Origin: a virus
Length of the DNA stretch: 27,793 nucleotides
IMG/VR virus record: IMGVR_UViG_3300021376_000281
Location: 1-27,793 of that record
Reading direction: 5' to 3' (one strand)
Notes under the pieces: generated by a model
What the model was told of the DNA's origin: nothing
Database searches by the model: none
Seen by the model: only the letters and a program-made list of their open reading frames with translations
Shown here: positions 20,731 to 27,366 of the stretch, piece by piece
How positions within the stretch are numbered: position 1 is the first letter of the stretch
How the letters are laid out: every line of letters begins with the position of its first letter
Program-made: the position numbers and the translations under genes

Positions 20731-22051
20731 CAAGGCTACGGGCCTTTCCCACTTCTTGGCGGCGTTGGGCCAGGCGCTGGCGCTCCAGCTCCTGGCGCTG
20801 CTCTGCGGTCAGCTCCACCAGGAGCGCGGTTCCCTGCTCCTCGGGTGCATCGTGTTGGGGTGTCTCGAACAGGTAGCCGCACTCGGGGCACACCCTGGTG
20901 GCGGCCGGCAGTGCGGCGTAGCACTCGGGACATTCGCGGATCGGTGCTGCCGCACTGGCATTGCGCTTGTGGCGACCCTCAAGGCTCCAGTCGCGGGGGT
21001 CGGTGTGGAATCCGTGTTTCGCCACGTTGCCCACCATGTCCAGGATCAAGGCGTGCGACTTGCCGGGTGATGGGCGCAGGCAACGGCCCACCTGCTGCAG
21101 GTATAGGCTCAGGCTGTCGGTGGGCCGCAGGAGCAGGCACCCGCCCACGCTGGGCACGTCGGTGCCCTCGCTGATCACTTGGCAGGAGGTGAGCACCCGC
21201 AGCTCACCGGTGGCCAGTTGATTGATTCGGCTACGGCGTGTGGCCTTGTCTAGGGAGCCATCCAGCACCGCAGCTGGGATGCCGGCCTGATTGAAGCCAC
21301 GGGCCACCAGGTCGGCGTGCTCAACGGTGCAGCAGAAAGCGATGGCGGTGCTGCCCTGCAGGTGGGCCAGGTATTGGGTGACCGGACCGGCAACCGCTTG
21401 GGTGCTGGCCATGATCACCCGGGCCGCATCGCGCTCGTCGATGTCCCCCCCCCGGTGCTTGAGCGCAGCCCAGTCGATGCCCAAGCCCGGAGGCACGAAG
21501 TACCGGGCCGGGGCCAGGTAGCCCTCGTCGGTAAGCCATGCGGCCTCAGGCCCCACCACCATGCTCTGAAACTTGTCGCCCAGGCCCTGGCCATCGAGGC
21601 GTTCGGGGGTGGCGGTAACCCCCAGGATCTTGGCGTCGCTGTAGTGCTCGATGACCTTGGCCCAGGATCCGGCCACGGCGTGATGGGCCTCGTCGATCAC
21701 CAACAGCTGAAAGAAACCTGGGGGCACGCGGTGGATCCGCCGGGCCAGGGTCTGCACGCTTGCCACCTGCACCCCATGGCTCAGGTCCTGGCGGTAGCCG
21801 GCGGCGATGATGCCATGCTCCACCCCGATCTCGGTCAGGGTGCGGGAGGTCTGGTCCACCAGCTCCTGTCGGTGCACCAGGATGCAAACCCGGTTTCCGA
21901 GCACCGCTGCGCGCTCGGTGATGTAGCTGAAGCAAACAGTCTTGCCTCCCCCGGTCGGCAAAACGAATAGAACTGAAGTCCTATTCCGCATGTATTCCAT
22001 GCGCAGGGAAGTTACCGCCTCTTCCTGATACTTCCTGAGCGTTACTCGCAT
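20621..22051 (-). CDS. SF2 DEAH-box helicase
   Basis: A 476-residue helicase. Q motif at R6-Q9, Walker A PTGGGKT (32-38), DEAH (120-123), motif III region GVTATPERLDG (about 144-154), and motifs V-VI in the C-terminal lobe (VISEGTDVPSVGGCLLLRPT ... QQVGRCLRPSPGK). Near residues 374-392 a zinc ribbon (CPECYAALPAATRVCPECG) is present, followed by a charged helix and a conserved-looking tail (GYKPGWAEHIWRSRG). Proteins of this build occur in many phage replication modules and may assist recombination or replication. It is the first gene of the long minus block, reading away from the divergent region at 22052-22166. Confidence 0.9.
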   Translation of the reverse strand: MRVTLRKYQEEAVTSLRMEYMRNRTSVLFVLPTGGGKTVCFSYITERAAVLGNRVCILVHRQELVDQTSRTLTEIGVEHGIIAAGYRQDLSHGVQVASVQTLARRIHRVPPGFFQLLVIDEAHHAVAGSWAKVIEHYSDAKILGVTATPERLDGQGLGDKFQSMVVGPEAAWLTDEGYLAPARYFVPPGLGIDWAALKHRGGDIDERDAARVIMASTQAVAGPVTQYLAHLQGSTAIAFCCTVEHADLVARGFNQAGIPAAVLDGSLDKATRRSRINQLATGELRVLTSCQVISEGTDVPSVGGCLLLRPTDSLSLYLQQVGRCLRPSPGKSHALILDMVGNVAKHGFHTDPRDWSLEGRHKRNASAAAPIRECPECYAALPAATRVCPECGYLFETPQHDAPEEQGTALLVELTAEQRQELERQRLAQRRQEVGKARSLDELRSIGQQRGYKPGWAEHIWRSRGLRRFNAQERQR

Positions 22052-22166
22052 GAATAGTCGCCTGAAATAGCACTTGACTAAGCCACAGTAAGGCGCAAAA
22101 ACTTAACGAGATCAAGGGGTTGTTACGGTATACGACAGTAGCCCTAGGGATGCTGGAGGAAGCACT
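22052..22166. promoter_or_regulatory. Divergent promoter/operator region between the two gene blocks
   Basis: This 115-base gap separates the helicase gene (minus) from the exonuclease gene (plus), so outward promoters should lie here. On the plus strand TATACG (22129-22134) is a possible -10, 33 bases before the start codon; no good -35 is seen. The octamer TGTTACGG (22121-22128) directly abuts it and is the reverse complement of CCGTAACA, repeated in the primase spacer, so a common regulator is possible. Confidence 0.45.
22155..22161 (+). promoter_or_regulatory. Shine-Dalgarno for the RecE-like gene
   Basis: GGAGGAA, 5 bases before ATG 22167. It selects this ATG over the in-frame ATGs at 22194 and 22200. 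Confidence 0.75.
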
Positions 22167-23009
22167 ATGGTTTCGCAGTACCCCAAAGTATTCATGAGTA
22201 TGAGCGGGGAAGTGACAGGAACCTATTCCTTGTCCAATGCCGACTATCACGCCCACCCAGCTGTTTCGAAGTCGCACCTCGACAAGGTTGCGAAATCACC
22301 GGCGCACTACTGGGAGGCTTACCTGAACCCTGATCGCACACCGCAGGAACCGACAGCCGCAATGGTGCTGGGCACTGCGTTGCACACTGCTGTGCTGGAG
22401 CCACACCTATGGGCCGAGCAGTTCGCCGTGCCGCCTCACGCCTTTGATCGCCGGACCAAAGCCGGCAAGGAGCTGGCGGCCGCCTTCGAGGCCGAGGCCG
22501 AGGGCAAGGTGGTGTTGACGCCTGATGACGCGGATCGGGTGCAGCTGATGGCCAAGGCTGTGCACGATCACCCAGCCAGTCGGTTCCTGCTCAACCTGGA
22601 AGGCAAGCGCGAGCACTCCTACTTCTGGAACGACGCCGACACCGGCATCGATTGCAAGTGCCGCCCCGACTGGCATAGCCTCGACCGCCGCCTAGTGGTC
22701 GACATCAAGACCACCGAGGACGCCAGCCCCGCCGGCTTCGCAAAGTCGGTGGCGAAATTTCGCTACCACGTGCAGAGCCACTGGTATCTACGGGCCCTGG
22801 AAGGCGAGCAATTTCTGTTCGTGTGCGTGGAGAAGACCGCGCCATACCTGGTCGCCGTTTACGTTGCGACGCCTGCGCTAGTAGCTGCCGGCGGACGCAC
22901 AGCCGAGAAGAACCTTGCCCAGATCGCCGAGTGCCGCGCCGCTGATCAGTGGCCGGGCTACGGCGACGAGATCCAACCCATCGACCTTCCCTCCTGGTGC
23001 CATGACTGA
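22167..23009 (+). CDS. RecE-like PD-(D/E)XK exonuclease
   Basis: A 280-residue nuclease. Early motifs include YSLSNADYHAHPAVSKSHLDKVAKSPAHYW (residues 20-49) and AMVLGTALHTAVLEP (65-79), both typical of RecE/DUF3799-type exonucleases. The catalytic PD-(D/E)XK set is KCRPDW (164-169) and VVDIKTT (177-183), with the QxxxY element at Q203-Y207. It should degrade one strand from double-strand ends and feed RecT, encoded next, with which its end overlaps by 8 bases. ATG 22167 is set by a GGAGGAA ribosome binding site. It is the first gene of the plus block. Confidence 0.88.
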   Translation: MVSQYPKVFMSMSGEVTGTYSLSNADYHAHPAVSKSHLDKVAKSPAHYWEAYLNPDRTPQEPTAAMVLGTALHTAVLEPHLWAEQFAVPPHAFDRRTKAGKELAAAFEAEAEGKVVLTPDDADRVQLMAKAVHDHPASRFLLNLEGKREHSYFWNDADTGIDCKCRPDWHSLDRRLVVDIKTTEDASPAGFAKSVAKFRYHVQSHWYLRALEGEQFLFVCVEKTAPYLVAVYVATPALVAAGGRTAEKNLAQIAECRAADQWPGYGDEIQPIDLPSWCHD

Positions 23010-23751
23010 AACGACCGCGATCACCACCCAGACCACGCCAACCGCAGGGCAGCTCGCCTACCTCCACGATGGGGAAGCGCTCAACCACATTTGGCGTCTG
23101 GCGAAGTTTCTCAGCGCCAGCAAGCTGGTGCCATCGCATTTCCAGAGCAGGCCCGAGGACTGCATGGTGGCCGTGATGATGGCGCAGCAGCTCGGTGTCG
23201 ATGCGCTGCAGCTGACGCAAAACGTCTACATGATTAACGGCCGACCAGGGCTTAGCGCACCGTTCGCCATCGCACTTGCCAACAGCCGGGGCCCCTTCGC
23301 CGGGCCGATCACCTGGTGCAGCAAGGGCCAAGGCGACGACCTCGAAGTGACCGCCCAGGCCACGGTGCGGTCGACCGGTGAGCGGGTTACCGCCACCTGC
23401 TCGATGCTGATGGCCAAGGTCGAGCAGTGGACGAAGAATCCCAAGTACCGCTCGATTCCAGAGCACATGCTTAAGCTGCGCTCGGCTGCTTGGCTGATCA
23501 GGACCACCTGCCCTGAGGTGCTGTTCGGCTTCTACACCGACGAGGAGGTGGAGACGATGCCGGTCAAGGTTGTGAGCGGCACCACCACGAAACCCACCCA
23601 ACCCGCAGAAACCACGAGCGGATCGGGTGATGTCATTGGCGAGCTGAACGCAGCGATCAGGCAGTCAGTGTCAATCAGCGACAGGGGCGAACCGTTAAAA
23701 CATGAGCAACCGGAACCGGTGGATGACGTTGAAGTCGACGACCCGTTTTGA
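23002..23751 (+). CDS. recT: RecT family single-strand annealing protein
   Basis: A 249-residue protein of the RecT family. HIWRLAKFLSASKLVPSHFQSRPEDCMVAVMMAQQLGVDALQ (residues about 30-70) and LTQNVYMINGRPGLSAPFAIALAN (71-95) are characteristic; the core ends with HMLKLRSAAWLIRTTCPEVLFGFYTDEEVE (about 155-184). A polar, Thr/Glu-rich tail follows. It pairs single strands made by the upstream exonuclease. ATG 23002 lies within the end of the exonuclease gene. Its TGA is followed at once by AGGAG, the ribosome binding site of the next gene. Confidence 0.85.
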   Translation: MTETTAITTQTTPTAGQLAYLHDGEALNHIWRLAKFLSASKLVPSHFQSRPEDCMVAVMMAQQLGVDALQLTQNVYMINGRPGLSAPFAIALANSRGPFAGPITWCSKGQGDDLEVTAQATVRSTGERVTATCSMLMAKVEQWTKNPKYRSIPEHMLKLRSAAWLIRTTCPEVLFGFYTDEEVETMPVKVVSGTTTKPTQPAETTSGSGDVIGELNAAIRQSVSISDRGEPLKHEQPEPVDDVEVDDPF

Positions 23752-23761
23752 GGAGAAGTAG

Positions 23762-23986
23762 ATGAGTGACACCGCATTTCTTAATGCCAAGGAGCTGTCC
23801 ACCCGTTGGCGGCTCTCCCTTCAGACGCTTGCGAACTGGAGGCATGAGGGTAAGGGCCCCCCGTTCATTCGGGTAGGTGTTCGAGTCCTCTACCCCGTCG
23901 AGGGGATCCACGCTTTCGAGAAACTTTCAACGACATGGCTTTCACCGGACAGTTCACAGGCAACGTCGGGCGTGATCCAGAGCTGA
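23762..23986 (+). CDS. Excisionase/AlpA-like helix-turn-helix protein
   Basis: A 74-residue protein of the MerR-type HTH_17 group: FLNAKELSTRWRLSLQTLANWRHEGKGPPFIRVGVRVLYPVEGI has the typical 'ell.v..sTL.rWr..GkgP.f.kvG.rvrY..edle.f' pattern. Such proteins act as excisionases or transcription regulators. AGGAG is 6 bases before ATG 23762. The last 17 codons overlap the ssb gene in another frame, and the protein may have little structure there. In a phage without a visible integrase here, regulation of early genes is as likely as excision. Confidence 0.78.
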   Translation: MSDTAFLNAKELSTRWRLSLQTLANWRHEGKGPPFIRVGVRVLYPVEGIHAFEKLSTTWLSPDSSQATSGVIQS

Positions 23987-24444
23987 AGACCACCCCCAAT
24001 GGGTCGATGGTCGCCAACTTCTCCGTGGCTGTTCGGCAGCGCAAGGTGAATGGCGAGTACCCGCCGGCCCGTTGGGTCAAGGTCGAGGTCTGGGGCAAGC
24101 CGGCTGAATACGTCACCGACTACGTGCGCCGTGGCGACACCGTCATGGTTTACGGGGAGGTGATGCAGCCGGAGTTGTTCACCCGCCGTGATGGCTCCCA
24201 GGGTGTGGCCGAGGTGTTACGCGCCAACAACGTGGAGAACTTCGGACGCCGCGAGGATGGCGGGCAGCGCACCCAGGAGCAGCACCAGTCTGCCCCGGCC
24301 CCGGCCCCGGCCCCGGCCGCCAGGCCCAATCGCATCCAGCAGCTGACCCAGCGGGTCGCGCCAACAGTGGATCATCACGCCCAGGAGTTGGCGCAGGCCA
24401 CCGGCGGGCAGGTAGTCCAGGGCTACTCCGACATCCCCTTCTAA
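23935..24444 (+). CDS. ssb: Single-stranded DNA-binding protein
   Basis: A 169-residue SSB. The OB-fold starts MAFTGQFTGNVGRDPELK and includes VANFSVAVRQR, ARWVKVEVWGKPAEYV and YVRRGDTVMVYGEVM. The linker is low complexity (APAPAPAPAARP, from a CCGGCC-type repeat at 24294-24320) and ends in the peptide GYSDIPF, close to the SSB tip DDIPF that recruits other replication proteins. It protects single strands produced by the exonuclease and helicase. The start is inside the HTH gene (52-base overlap) with only a weak ribosome binding site, suggesting translational coupling. A strong terminator follows. Confidence 0.93.
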   Translation: MAFTGQFTGNVGRDPELKTTPNGSMVANFSVAVRQRKVNGEYPPARWVKVEVWGKPAEYVTDYVRRGDTVMVYGEVMQPELFTRRDGSQGVAEVLRANNVENFGRREDGGQRTQEQHQSAPAPAPAPAARPNRIQQLTQRVAPTVDHHAQELAQATGGQVVQGYSDIPF

Positions 24445-24454
24445 TTCCCTGCCT

Positions 24455-24489
24455 GGGGCCCACTCCTGTCTGGGGTGGGCCCCTTTGTT
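24455..24489 (+). terminator. Rho-independent terminator after ssb
   Basis: GGGGCCCAC (24455-24463) pairs with GTGGGCCCC (24475-24483) and is followed by TTTGTTA. It would end the recombination operon. Confidence 0.8.
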
Positions 24490-24492
24490 AAG

Positions 24493-24522
24493 GGATGTGA
24501 CTGGTCGTTGCCAGGCACATCC
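24493..24522. promoter_or_regulatory. Stem-loop (7 bp + 4 bp) before the KorB-like gene
   Basis: GGATGTG-A-CTGG, loop TCGTTG, CCAG-G-CACATCC. One A/G mismatch interrupts an 11-bp stem. No T-tract follows, so a leader structure or operator is more likely than termination. Confidence 0.45.
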
Positions 24523-24545
24523 ATGTGAGTGGAGGTTGTCGGTGT

Positions 24546-24559
24546 GCGGGTCGACCCGC
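24546..24559. promoter_or_regulatory. Perfect 14-bp palindrome GCGGGTCGACCCGC
   Basis: It lies 20 bases before the ATG of the KorB/ParB-type HTH gene. A symmetric site just upstream of a regulator gene suits an autoregulatory operator. Binding is inferred, not seen. Confidence 0.4.
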
Positions 24560-24579
24560 TTTCTACCCCGGAGAACACC

Positions 24580-25167
24580 ATGACCGACGCATTCGACAAG
24601 CTGTTTGAAGCCGCCAAGCTGGTGGGCTTGACCGTGAGCAAGACCCCTGGCAACCGCTACCGCTTCGATGACGCCCAGGGCACCACCGTTAATGTGGCTG
24701 GCAACCTGGATGACGCCATCGAGCTGATCCGCCTCCACGGCAAGGCCCAGGCCAAGCGTGTCAAGGCCGACGCCCCCAAGGCTGACAAGACCCCCCGCTC
24801 CCAGGCCCCCAAGGCCGGCCAGCCGATCGCCAAGAAGCTGGCCGCCCACTACGAGGCCCTGCCCAACGGGCTCGACCGCGCCCGGGTGCTGCGTGAGGCC
24901 CAGGACACCTACGGCCGCCAGGCTGTGATCGATCAGCTGGGCATCAGCACCGCCAACCTGAGCCGCCAACTGGCCAGCCTGCAGCTGGTGGAAACCAGCA
25001 AGGTGATCAGCAAGGCGCTGGAGGGCGGGCAGCTGTCGTGGGCGAAGATCCACAGCCAGCTCGCCACAAAGATGCGGCACGGCCTGCAGGAGCAGGAGCG
25101 CATCGCCGCCAACATGATCCAAGAGGCTCTGGAGCTGGCCGGCAACCGCCAACCCGCCGCAGTGTGA
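24580..25167 (+). CDS. KorB/ParB-type HTH DNA-binding protein
   Basis: A 195-residue protein. Residues 1-60 form a compact N-terminal part, and about 60-85 is a Lys/Ala/Pro-rich linker. Residues 97-155 carry a ParB/KorB-like HTH: LDRARVLREAQDTYGRQAVIDQLGISTANLSRQLASLQL, followed by the helical VETSKVISKALEGGQLSWAKIHSQLA, which matches the 'v.kai..g.ls...a..la' region of ParB family proteins. No N-terminal GER(R/xx)A motif is visible. It may regulate phage genes or help DNA partition. GGAGA lies 7 bases before ATG 24580. A palindrome and a hairpin lie just upstream. Confidence 0.75.
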   Translation: MTDAFDKLFEAAKLVGLTVSKTPGNRYRFDDAQGTTVNVAGNLDDAIELIRLHGKAQAKRVKADAPKADKTPRSQAPKAGQPIAKKLAAHYEALPNGLDRARVLREAQDTYGRQAVIDQLGISTANLSRQLASLQLVETSKVISKALEGGQLSWAKIHSQLATKMRHGLQEQERIAANMIQEALELAGNRQPAAV

Positions 25168-25180
25168 CGGGATGTTCCAA

Positions 25181-25201
25181 GGGGGGAGCGCACCTCCCCC
25201 C
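25181..25201. terminator. G/C hairpin after the KorB-like gene
   Basis: GGGGGGAG and CTCCCCCC around CGCAC form a strong stem 13 bases after the stop. No T-tract follows, so termination is uncertain. Confidence 0.4.
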
Positions 25202-25255
25202 TGCGAGGCGAGTATTGATTCACGGGGGGCGACCCCCACCCACTACCCCAAAGCC

Positions 25256-25585
25256 ATGTCTTACGAAGCCGACGAGCTTGAGCTCTATCTGGTAAACACT
25301 GAAGCGTGCTACCGGGCCTGGCTCCTGCCCGCTTACCAGAACCTGGAACGCAAGTGGAAGCGGGGCGTGTTTGACCGCGACCTGGGTATTAAGCTCCTGG
25401 CCCAATACACCCTGGTCTCCGCCGCCAAGCAATACCACCTGGAGCACGGTTCCATGTCCACAAAGTGGAGCACCGTCTTCCCGCCCAGCGTTCGTGCGGA
25501 GGCGGCCGAGTCCTTGCTCGACGGGTTCCTCGCTGAGGTAAAGATCGGCAACACCTACCTCCCCACAAAAAACCGCATAGCCTGA
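25256..25585 (+). CDS. Hypothetical protein, 109 residues
   Basis: Unknown function. ATG 25256 is chosen because the upstream codons (from 25172) translate the hairpin region and look non-coding. The product begins YEADELELYLVNTEACYRAWLLP, continues with helical stretches (RKWKRGVFDRDLGIKLLAQYTLVSAAKQYHLEHG) and a C-terminal AEAAESLLDGFLAEV. Small soluble phage proteins of this kind are common beside regulators. No catalytic motif is recognised. Confidence 0.6.
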   Translation: MSYEADELELYLVNTEACYRAWLLPAYQNLERKWKRGVFDRDLGIKLLAQYTLVSAAKQYHLEHGSMSTKWSTVFPPSVRAEAAESLLDGFLAEVKIGNTYLPTKNRIA

Positions 25586-25733
25586 GCCTGCCGGGTCGGC
25601 TCCACCCGTAAGGGCGAGCGGCTTCGCGTGCTTGGTAGGGGTAGCGGGCACGCATGGAGGAGGCCATCGGAGGCCCGGTTTCCTTCTCTACACTTCGCCC
25701 CCGTGCCAACGGCCGGGGGCTTCTTGTTGTCCG
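25586..25733 (+). other. Intergenic leader before the zinc-ribbon gene
   Basis: No gene is seen in 148 bases. CGGGT/ACCCG (25592-25608) is a weak dyad that resembles half of the GCGGGTCGACCCGC palindrome. A strong stem-loop lies at 25697-25720. Confidence 0.3.
25697..25730 (+). terminator. Rho-independent terminator or attenuator
   Basis: GCCCCCG (25697-25703) pairs with CGGGGGC (25714-25720), then TTCTTGTTGT. It ends 4 bases before the next start codon and so might attenuate that gene. Confidence 0.6.
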
Positions 25734-26228
25734 ATGATCGACTGCCCAACTTGCCACAGCAGCTGCACCGAGGTGCTTGAATCCCGCACCTGCAACAACG
25801 GCACCCGCCGCCGCCGGCACCTGTGCCTGGACTGCGGCAACCGCTGGACCACGTGGGACGGCCCCAGGCCCAAGCAAGGGGCTGCAGCTGGGTGCTGCCA
25901 CGCCAAGCGGCCTGACCTGCCGCCCCGCCTGACCGAGGGCCAGGTGCGGCTGATACTGGAGCGCCGTGATCTAAGCGGCAAAGCCCTGGCCCGCCAGCTG
26001 GGGCGTAGCGCCGAGGCGATCCGCCAGGTGCGCCGGGGGACGGCTTACCGGGAGGTGCTGCCTGATCTGCCACGGTGGCGCAGGGGCCAGCCCAAGGGGC
26101 CCAGCTGCTACGCCTGCAGCCACTGGAGCGCCGGCTGCCTGATGGGGTTCCCGGACCCCATGGTCGAGGGCCCTGGCTTTGCCCGGGACTGCTCCCTCTA
26201 CGCCACAGGTGGCTGTGAAGGCTTGTGA
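25734..26228 (+). CDS. NrdR-like zinc-ribbon and HTH protein
   Basis: A 164-residue protein. Residues 1-42 form an NrdR-type zinc ribbon: C4, C7, C31 and C34 with the telltale ESRTCNNGTRRRRHLCLDCGNRWTTW. No NrdR ATP-cone follows. Instead residues 66-104 form a HTH (LTEGQVRLILERRDLSGKALARQLGRSAEAIRQVRRGTAY). A third part holds C125, C128, C135 and C153, a second possible zinc site. It is probably a phage transcription regulator; the target is unknown. ATG 25734 is directly preceded by a terminator-like hairpin, which could couple its expression to upstream transcription. Confidence 0.72.
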   Translation: MIDCPTCHSSCTEVLESRTCNNGTRRRRHLCLDCGNRWTTWDGPRPKQGAAAGCCHAKRPDLPPRLTEGQVRLILERRDLSGKALARQLGRSAEAIRQVRRGTAYREVLPDLPRWRRGQPKGPSCYACSHWSAGCLMGFPDPMVEGPGFARDCSLYATGGCEGL

Positions 26229-26243
26229 CAAGGTCCGACCTTG
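26229..26243. repeat. Short hairpin after the zinc-ribbon gene
   Basis: CAAGGT-ccg-ACCTTG directly after the stop. A second dyad CCTTAG/CTAAGG lies downstream in the same 82-base gap. No T-tract. Confidence 0.4.
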
Positions 26244-26310
26244 CACCCGCCTTAGCCGGGAACCTTGGCGTGCCCTAAGGGGCTTTCCGATCTACTACCC
26301 CACCCCTACC

Positions 26311-26496
26311 ATGCGAACGACTTACGCGACCACCCTGTGCCTCGCCCTGGCTGTCGGGTTCTGGTACTGCCTGACGACCACCCTGACCGACATGACGAAG
26401 GCCGACTGCATTGCTGGGATCGCAAAAGCCTGCGATCAGCTCAAGCAAGACGGGATTCCGATCGCAGGACCGCCCACCGCAGATCGGGACCAGTGA
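26311..26496 (+). CDS. Small membrane or exported protein, 61 residues
   Basis: Unknown. The N-terminus is a hydrophobic segment (TYATTLCLALAVGFWYCLTTTL, with basic start MR), either a signal anchor or a transmembrane helix, followed by a short soluble tail with two Cys (ADCIAGIAKACDQLK). ATG 26311 starts where the leader ends. Its stop overlaps the next GTG (GTGA). A role in host takeover or lysis could be considered, but no spanin or holin signature is clear. Confidence 0.5.
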   Translation: MRTTYATTLCLALAVGFWYCLTTTLTDMTKADCIAGIAKACDQLKQDGIPIAGPPTADRDQ

Positions 26497-26696
26497 GCTA
26501 CGTCCTCCTGCGCGATAGGCAGTTCATCAGCGTGGAGCCGGGCCACGACCCGGACCAGCTGGTGCCGTTACCGATCCTCCTGTGCTCCGAAACCAGCAGC
26601 GCCTGGGTGAGCACCACCATCGACCAAGCCCTGGAACGGTCCGCCCTGCTGCGGATCTGCTGGGGCCTGAACACCGAGATTCGAGCAATCCGATGA
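26493..26696 (+). CDS. Hypothetical protein, 67 residues
   Basis: Unknown. It begins at GTG 26493, overlapping the previous stop. The product has the sequence pattern SYVLLRDRQFISVEPGHDP, LVPLPILLCSETSSAWVST and a helical end (ALERSALLRICWGLNTEI). No family is recognised. It ends in an ATGA overlap with the next small gene, so these are a translated chain rather than random ORFs. Confidence 0.5.
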   Translation: MSYVLLRDRQFISVEPGHDPDQLVPLPILLCSETSSAWVSTTIDQALERSALLRICWGLNTEIRAIR

Positions 26697-26854
26697 CCCA
26701 CGACAACCTGACCACCCTGCGCCCTTACGTGCGCCACGAGATCACCATGCGCGAGCTGCGCAAGCTCAAGCGCCGCGCCAACGTCCAAGACGCCATGCTC
26801 GTCGCGATCATTGCCGTGCAGATCGTTAACCTCATCGCCGCGCTGCGGCGATGA
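26693..26854 (+). CDS. Small single-pass membrane protein, 53 residues
   Basis: Unknown. A charged N-terminal helix (TMRELRKLKRRANVQ) is followed by a hydrophobic segment (AMLVAIIAVQIVNLIAALRR) typical of a membrane anchor with cytosolic N-terminus. It overlaps the genes on both sides by four bases (ATGA at each junction). Confidence 0.5.
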   Translation: MTHDNLTTLRPYVRHEITMRELRKLKRRANVQDAMLVAIIAVQIVNLIAALRR

Positions 26855-26943
26855 GGCGGATCAAAACCGACCTGGTGCAGTCGGCAGACTGTAAAAGGTC
26901 GCCCGGCGTCTGTGCCCAGGGAATGGAACACCCCAGTCCGTGA
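26851..26943 (+). CDS. Possible tiny ORF, 30 residues
   Basis: ATG 26851 overlaps the stop of the membrane protein gene (ATGA), the same junction type as its neighbours. The product is only 30 residues and the next gene starts inside it in another frame. It may be real or merely a coupling relic. Confidence 0.25.
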   Translation: MRRIKTDLVQSADCKRSPGVCAQGMEHPSP

Positions 26944-27106
26944 GCCGTGGAACGCGGTGATCCATCAGCTGCTGCAGGCAGTAGATCATCACAACCACCT
27001 GCTGCTTATCACCGGCGACCGCTGGCACGCGGACAAGGCTGAGCAGCTGCGACAGTACGTGCGAGAGCTAAAAACTTGGATCCACCAGCAGGAGGGTCGC
27101 ACGTAA
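26912..27106 (+). CDS. Hypothetical protein, 64 residues
   Basis: Unknown small helical protein, probably starting at GTG 26912. It contains PWNAVIHQLLQAVDHHNHLLL and ends LRQYVRELKTWIHQQEG. There is no clear ribosome binding site for this GTG; an internal GTG near 26958 is an alternative. It lies at the end of the chain of tiny genes. Confidence 0.45.
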   Translation: MPREWNTPVREPWNAVIHQLLQAVDHHNHLLLITGDRWHADKAEQLRQYVRELKTWIHQQEGRT

Positions 27107-27188
27107 GCCTGCAGTAGCTGGAAGCCTTCAGCCTCCGGTACGTGATCACTTGCGCCATCGTTTTGTTGATCGCGTCCAAGGTGTTGTC

Positions 27189-27362
27189 ATGACACACGAC
27201 CTGAGGGTGATCGGCTGCTGGGAGATCAACGGCGGCACGATTGAACAGCTCGAAGACGAGCAGGGTGAGCTTTACTACCGATCCTGCGCGCACGGATATT
27301 GCCAATACTCCAGAGATCTGTGGTGCGCCGAGCTGCACCTAAGCCACCTGCTGGCGCGCTGA
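27189..27362 (+). CDS. Hypothetical protein, 57 residues
   Basis: Unknown. AAGGTG lies 5 bases before ATG 27189. The product is short with several Trp, Cys and Tyr residues (VIGCWEINGG, GELYYRSCAHGYCQYSRDLW). No family is recognised. It ends 4 bases from the end of the opposing ORF at 27367. Confidence 0.45.
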   Translation: MTHDLRVIGCWEINGGTIEQLEDEQGELYYRSCAHGYCQYSRDLWCAELHLSHLLAR

Positions 27363-27366
27363 TTGT

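Noticed and set aside
22705-23601. Long minus-strand ORF (298 residues) opposite the exonuclease and recT genes
   Set aside because: It lies antisense to clear RecE- and RecT-like genes and has no family pattern; high G+C makes long shadow frames common.
23877-23893. tRNA T-arm-like sequence (GTGTTCGAGTCC)
   Set aside because: It is inside the HTH coding region, and no acceptor, D or anticodon arms can be paired around it.
24217-25239. Long minus-strand ORF (340 residues) opposite ssb and the KorB-like gene
   Set aside because: It crosses a terminator and two well-supported genes and is repetitive Gly/Leu-rich; a shadow frame.
26876-26926. tRNA-Tyr-like anticodon stretch (GCAGACTGTAAAA)
   Set aside because: The flanking bases do not form an anticodon stem, and no T-arm follows; only a small GGCAGAC dyad is present.
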